A stretch of DNA of 23,715 nucleotides. It comes from RSA11 sp965652565 (GTDB lineage Bacteria > Actinomycetota > Thermoleophilia > Solirubrobacterales > 70-9). Positions 20,448-23,715 of the stretch are shown here, piece by piece; position 1 is the stretch's first letter, and every line of letters starts with the position of its first letter. A program made the position numbers and the translations under genes. A model generated the notes under the pieces. The model was not told the DNA's origin, did no database searches, and worked only from the letters and a program-made list of their open reading frames with translations. The stretch lies in NCBI GenBank assembly GCA_965652565.1, contig CBFGWL010000047.1, positions 1-23,715 on the forward strand. The letters run 5' to 3'.

Positions 20448-20468
20448 GGCGAGGCTGGATCAATGCTA
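20430..20468. promoter_or_regulatory. Divergent gpgS-folP promoter region with mirrored TAGCAT boxes
   Basis: TAGCAT (20430-20435, plus) could be the -10 box of folP and lies inside the first codons of gpgS. Its mirror image, TAGCAT on the minus strand (20463-20468), could be the -10 box of gpgS and coincides with the folP start ATGCTA. GAGG (20451-20454) lies eight bases before the folP ATG. No clear -35 boxes are seen. Confidence 0.35.
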
Positions 20469-21383
20469 TTGACGGCACGCGATCGTGAGATCGACCTGAG
20501 CGGCTCGCCCCTCGTCGTCGGAGTCGTGAACGCGACCCCGGACTCCTTTTCGGACGCCGGCAGCTCGCGCTCGCTGAGCGGTGTGCTCGAGCGCGCCGAG
20601 GCGCTGCTCGAGGCGGGCGCCGACGTGATCGAGGTGGGCGGCGAGTCGAACGTGTCGAATCGCCCGCCGGTATCGGTCGAGGAGGAGCGCGAGCGGGTCA
20701 GCGCGCCCGTGCGGGAAATCGCCGGCTGGGGTGTCCCCGTTGCGATCGACACCTACAAGCCGCCCGTCGCGGAGGTCGCGATCGAGGCCGGCGCGCGAAT
20801 CGTCAACGACATCAGCGGCTTCGCCGATCCCGGGATGGCCGAGCTTTGCGCGCGCACCGGCGTCGCCTGCGTGATCGTGCACACCGAGACCCCGCCGAAG
20901 ACCTCGCTGTGGGACGCCGACCTCTATCCGGACGGCGTCGTCGAGCATGTGCGCGGCTGGCTGCGAGACGCCGCTGCGCGCCTCCAGGCGGCGGGCGTGG
21001 ACCAGCGCTCGATCGTGCTCGACCCCGGGCCGGACTTCGCGAAGACGCCACGGCAGACCGCTGAGCTCGTCGCGGGTATCGACCGGATCGTCGCGCTCGG
21101 CTACCCCGTGATGCTCGCCGCCTCCCGCAAGGACTTCATCGGTGCGCTCACGAAGCGGCGCCCTTCGGAGCGCCTGGGCGGCTCGCTCGCGGCCGTCGCC
21201 CACGCGGTCGACGCGGGCGTGCACATGCTCCGCGTCCACGACGTCGCCGAGACCAGGGACTTCCTCACCGTGCGCGCGGCGCTCGCGGATCCGGCCTCGA
21301 TCGACCCGGAGCTGCGCGTGCCCGAGGAGGTCCGGCGCGAACGGCCCGCCGAGCGCTACGAGACCGAGCGGCGCGTCGGGTGA
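20463..21383 (+). CDS. folP: Dihydropteroate synthase family protein (FolP variant)
   Basis: 306 residues, a TIM-barrel pterin-binding protein. Recognisable DHPS landmarks are VVNATPDSFSDAG (about 21-33, Asn23), AIDTYKP (Asp96), VNDISG (Asn115), LDPGPDFAKT (Asp187, Lys194), SRKDFIG (Lys223) and RVHDV (Arg257, His259). Most pterin and pyrophosphate contacts are therefore present. Loop 2, usually GGESTRPG, is GGESNVSNRPP (about 59-69), longer and lacking the normal Thr-Arg-Pro-Gly. The segment after strand 5 is VHTETPPKT instead of HMxGTP. It may be a true DHPS or a paralogue like mycobacterial FolP2, which is also next to gpgS. The C-terminal 35 residues are a charged extension. No folK, folB or folE gene is adjacent. 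Confidence 0.85.
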   Translation: MLLTARDREIDLSGSPLVVGVVNATPDSFSDAGSSRSLSGVLERAEALLEAGADVIEVGGESNVSNRPPVSVEEERERVSAPVREIAGWGVPVAIDTYKPPVAEVAIEAGARIVNDISGFADPGMAELCARTGVACVIVHTETPPKTSLWDADLYPDGVVEHVRGWLRDAAARLQAAGVDQRSIVLDPGPDFAKTPRQTAELVAGIDRIVALGYPVMLAASRKDFIGALTKRRPSERLGGSLAAVAHAVDAGVHMLRVHDVAETRDFLTVRAALADPASIDPELRVPEEVRRERPAERYETERRVG

Positions 21384-23715
21384 CTGGCGCGCCTGGGTCA
21401 GGCAACGGCATCGACCGCGCCTGGCGCAACGTGATCGCCGTGGGCGCCGACGACGGGCGCCTCGTCGCGACGAGCTTCGAGGAGCCCCGGCCGGCCGTCA
21501 CCGTGCCCTTCCCGCGCGATCTGCCGCCGGAGCTCGCCGAGGGCCTGCGCGCGGCGGGGATCGACCGGCTCTACGCGCACCAGAACGAGGTCCTTGGCGA
21601 GGCGGCTCACCGCCACGTGATCGTCACGAGCGGGACGGCGTCGGGCAAGTCGCTCGCGTTCAACCTGCCGGTGCTCGAAGGTCTCGCGCACGACCCGCAC
21701 ACACGCGCGCTCTACCTCTATCCGATGAAGGCGCTCGCCCAGGATCAGGCTCGCAAGCTCGCCGAGCTGCGCCTCCCGTTCCTGCGCCACGCGATCTACG
21801 ACGGCGACACGCCCCGTGAGGACCGCCCGCAGATCCGCCGCCGCTCGAACCTCCTGCTGTCCAACCCGGACATGCTGCACCTCGGCGTGCTGCCCCACCA
21901 CAAGCGCTGGGGCGACTTCTTCGCGAACCTCGAGTGGGTGGTCGTCGACGAGGCGCACACCTACCGCGGCGTGTTCGGCTCGCACGTGGCGAACGTGCTG
22001 CGCCGCCTGCGCCGGGTCGCGCGGCTCTACGGCTCCGAGCCGCGCTTCCTGCTCGCCTCGGCGACGATCGCCAACCCCGGCGAGCTGGGCGAGCGGCTGC
22101 TCGGCGAGCCGGTGAGCGTGGTGGGCGAGGATGGCGCGCCGCGCGCGGGACGGCGCATCGTGATGTGGAATCCGCCGGTAATCGACGAGTCCACGCAGAC
22201 GCGCCGCTCGCCGCTGTCCGAGGGCGCCGAGCTGCTCGCGGACCTCGTCTCCGAGGGGATGCGCACGATCTGCTTCCTGCGCTCGCGCAAGGGCATCGAG
22301 CTGATCCAGCGCTTCGCGAGCCAGCGCCTCGAGGATCGCGACCAGGGCAAGCTGGCGGAGCGGATCGCGCCCTACCGCGCGGGCTACACGCCCCAGCAGC
22401 GCCGCGAGATCGAGGCGCGGCTGATGGCCGGCGAGCTGCTCGGCGTGGTGGCCACGGACGCCCTCGAGCTGGGCATCGACATCGGCGAGCTCGACGCCTC
22501 GATCTGCGTGACGTTCCCGGGCACCGTCGCCAGCCTGCGGCAGATGTGGGGGCGCGCCGGCCGTCGCTCGGAAGGGCTCGCGATCTACGTCGCCGGCGAG
22601 GACGCGCTCGACCAGTTCTTCTGCCGCCACCCCGACGAGTTCCTCGGCCGTCCCGTCGAGGCGGCGATCCTCGACCACCGCAACGAGCGCATCCAGGCGG
22701 GGCACGTGCTGAGCGCCGCGTACGAGATCCCGCTCGGCGGCGAGCCGCCGCAGCCCGGCGCGGCGGACGACGAGATCCTCGGCGAGGGCTGGCGCGAGCG
22801 CGCGGACGAGCTGGTCGCGGCCGGGCAGCTGCGCCGCTCGCGCGACCAGCGCTACCTGCCGCGGGGTCCGGCATTCCCGGCGGGCGAGGTCGCGCTGCGC
22901 TCGGCCTCGCTCGACTCGATCGCGGTCGTCGACGCGAGTTCCGGGGAGATGCTCGGCCTGGTCGAGGCCGAGCGCGCCTTCACGACCGTGCATCCGGGCG
23001 CCGTCTATCTGCACCTGGGCCGCTCGTACGAGGTGCGCGAGCTCGACCTCGACGCGCGCCGCGCGATCGTCGAGCCCTTTGACGGCGACTGGTATACGCA
23101 GCCGAAGAAGGAGACGATGGTCTTCATCGAGGCGATCGGCGAGCGGCGTGAGGCGCTCGGCTGCGAGCTCAACTTCGGTGAGGTCTCGGTAACGGAGCAG
23201 GTGATCGCCTACCAGCGCAAGCGCCTGGCCGATCACGAGGTGATCGACCTAGTCGGGCTCGAGCTGCCCGAGCAGAACTTCCCCACGCAGGCGCTCTGGT
23301 ACGTGCTGCCCGACGAGCTCGCCGGGCCCGCCGCGCTACCCACGGAGATCCAGCTGGGTGCGCTGCACGCCGCCGAGCACTCGCAGATCGCGGTCCTGCC
23401 GCTGCTCGCGATGTGCGACCGCTGGGACATCGGCGGGCTCTCGACGAACGTGCACTACCAAACCGGCCGCCCGACGATCTTCATCTACGACGGCCACCCC
23501 GGCGGCGTCGGGATCGCTCGCCGCGGCTTCGAGCGCTTCGACCGCCTCGTCGGCGACGCCGCCCGCCTCGTCGGCGAGTGCCCGTGCGAGCGCGGCTGCC
23601 CCTCGTGCGTGCAGAGCCCCAAGTGCGGGAACCTGAACGAGCCGCTCCACAAGCAGGGCTCACTCGAGCTCATGCGCGGGATGCTCGCGGCGGAGCGGCG
23701 CGACCGTACGCGAGC
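21380..23715 (+). CDS. DEAD/DEAH-box helicase of the MrfA/SftH type with C-terminal cysteine cluster (3' partial)
   Basis: The frame opens at GTG 21380, overlapping the folP stop codon as GTGA, and has no stop before the window ends: 778 residues are visible. Walker A is SGTASGKS (about 84-91), Walker B is VVVDEAH (Asp190-Glu-Ala-His193), motif III is SAT (227-229), then LATDALELGID-like VATDALELGIDIGEL, and motif VI QMWGRAGRR. The C-terminal DUF1998/MZB region carries Cys734, 736, 740, 743 and 749 in CPCERGCPSC and KCG, a zinc-binding signature of MrfA (Bacillus YprA, mitomycin repair) and mycobacterial SftH, a 3'-5' DNA translocase. Only a short tail is probably missing. It likely acts in DNA repair. 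Confidence 0.93.
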   Translation, partial: MTGAPGSGNGIDRAWRNVIAVGADDGRLVATSFEEPRPAVTVPFPRDLPPELAEGLRAAGIDRLYAHQNEVLGEAAHRHVIVTSGTASGKSLAFNLPVLEGLAHDPHTRALYLYPMKALAQDQARKLAELRLPFLRHAIYDGDTPREDRPQIRRRSNLLLSNPDMLHLGVLPHHKRWGDFFANLEWVVVDEAHTYRGVFGSHVANVLRRLRRVARLYGSEPRFLLASATIANPGELGERLLGEPVSVVGEDGAPRAGRRIVMWNPPVIDESTQTRRSPLSEGAELLADLVSEGMRTICFLRSRKGIELIQRFASQRLEDRDQGKLAERIAPYRAGYTPQQRREIEARLMAGELLGVVATDALELGIDIGELDASICVTFPGTVASLRQMWGRAGRRSEGLAIYVAGEDALDQFFCRHPDEFLGRPVEAAILDHRNERIQAGHVLSAAYEIPLGGEPPQPGAADDEILGEGWRERADELVAAGQLRRSRDQRYLPRGPAFPAGEVALRSASLDSIAVVDASSGEMLGLVEAERAFTTVHPGAVYLHLGRSYEVRELDLDARRAIVEPFDGDWYTQPKKETMVFIEAIGERREALGCELNFGEVSVTEQVIAYQRKRLADHEVIDLVGLELPEQNFPTQALWYVLPDELAGPAALPTEIQLGALHAAEHSQIAVLPLLAMCDRWDIGGLSTNVHYQTGRPTIFIYDGHPGGVGIARRGFERFDRLVGDAARLVGECPCERGCPSCVQSPKCGNLNEPLHKQGSLELMRGMLAAERRDRTR

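Noticed and set aside
21398..23236. A 612-codon open frame on the minus strand opposite the helicase
   Set aside because: Low-complexity Arg/Ala/Leu/Val/Asp translation without motifs. The plus-strand frame carries all helicase motifs.

Overview
The window is high-GC (roughly 70%), gene-dense DNA, almost certainly from an actinobacterium. The protein repertoire suggests a deep-branching class such as Thermoleophilia (Solirubrobacterales-like): an MmpL-type transporter, a GT81 glucosyl-3-phosphoglycerate synthase next to a folP paralogue, an SftH/MrfA helicase, a divergent RpiB-like protein and a secreted RCC1-repeat protein. The class is an inference from gene content. Genes abut or overlap by 1-4 bases in many places, and no non-coding stretch exceeds about 210 bases. 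I see no rRNA, tRNA, insertion sequence, phage gene or CRISPR array.

Layout. 1-980: 3' end of a helical protein ending in an E3-binding-like domain, overlapping a small hypothetical gene. 977-2836: a two-helix ion channel with a non-canonical filter, a possible 44-residue membrane peptide, a small Rossmann-like protein and a short-chain dehydrogenase. 2924-4856: a nucleotide-sugar (UDP-HexNAc type) dehydrogenase and an integral membrane protein. 4866-8008, all on the minus strand: RibD-type reductase, RpiB-like isomerase, sulfotransferase and HAD hydrolase, with a 60-bp-period repeat at 6148-6280. 8164-13698, plus strand: sucC-sucD, an MmpL/RND transporter and a PLP aminotransferase. 13699-13865: a second palindromic tandem repeat. 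13866-17004: a DtxR/MntR-type metalloregulator, then a two-gene ABC-2 exporter divergent from a MarR regulator. 17005-18645: a regulatory region holding a perfect SOS-box-like palindrome, then a secreted seven-blade RCC1 protein. 18697-20447: HAD-IIB sugar-phosphoglycerate phosphatase and gpgS. 20463-23715: divergent folP variant, overlapped by a MrfA/SftH-type helicase that runs off the end.

How the genes work together. The clearest unit is gpgS plus the HAD-IIB phosphatase, which would make glucosylglycerate (or mannosylglycerate) from 3-phosphoglycerate in two steps. The ABC-2 exporter with its divergent MarR gene looks like a self-regulated efflux locus whose palindrome overlaps both putative -10 boxes. 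SucCD is the ADP/GDP-forming succinyl-CoA ligase of the TCA cycle. The folP-helicase pair is translationally overlapped.

Sequence-level themes. At least seven genes have a TANNNT -10-like box 7-10 bases before the start codon and no Shine-Dalgarno sequence, which points to widespread leaderless transcription. Genes with longer leaders carry AGGAGG-like sites instead. Two unrelated intergenic regions carry 47-base palindromic units repeated at 60-61 bp, which look like REP/BIME-type elements of a kind I do not recognise.
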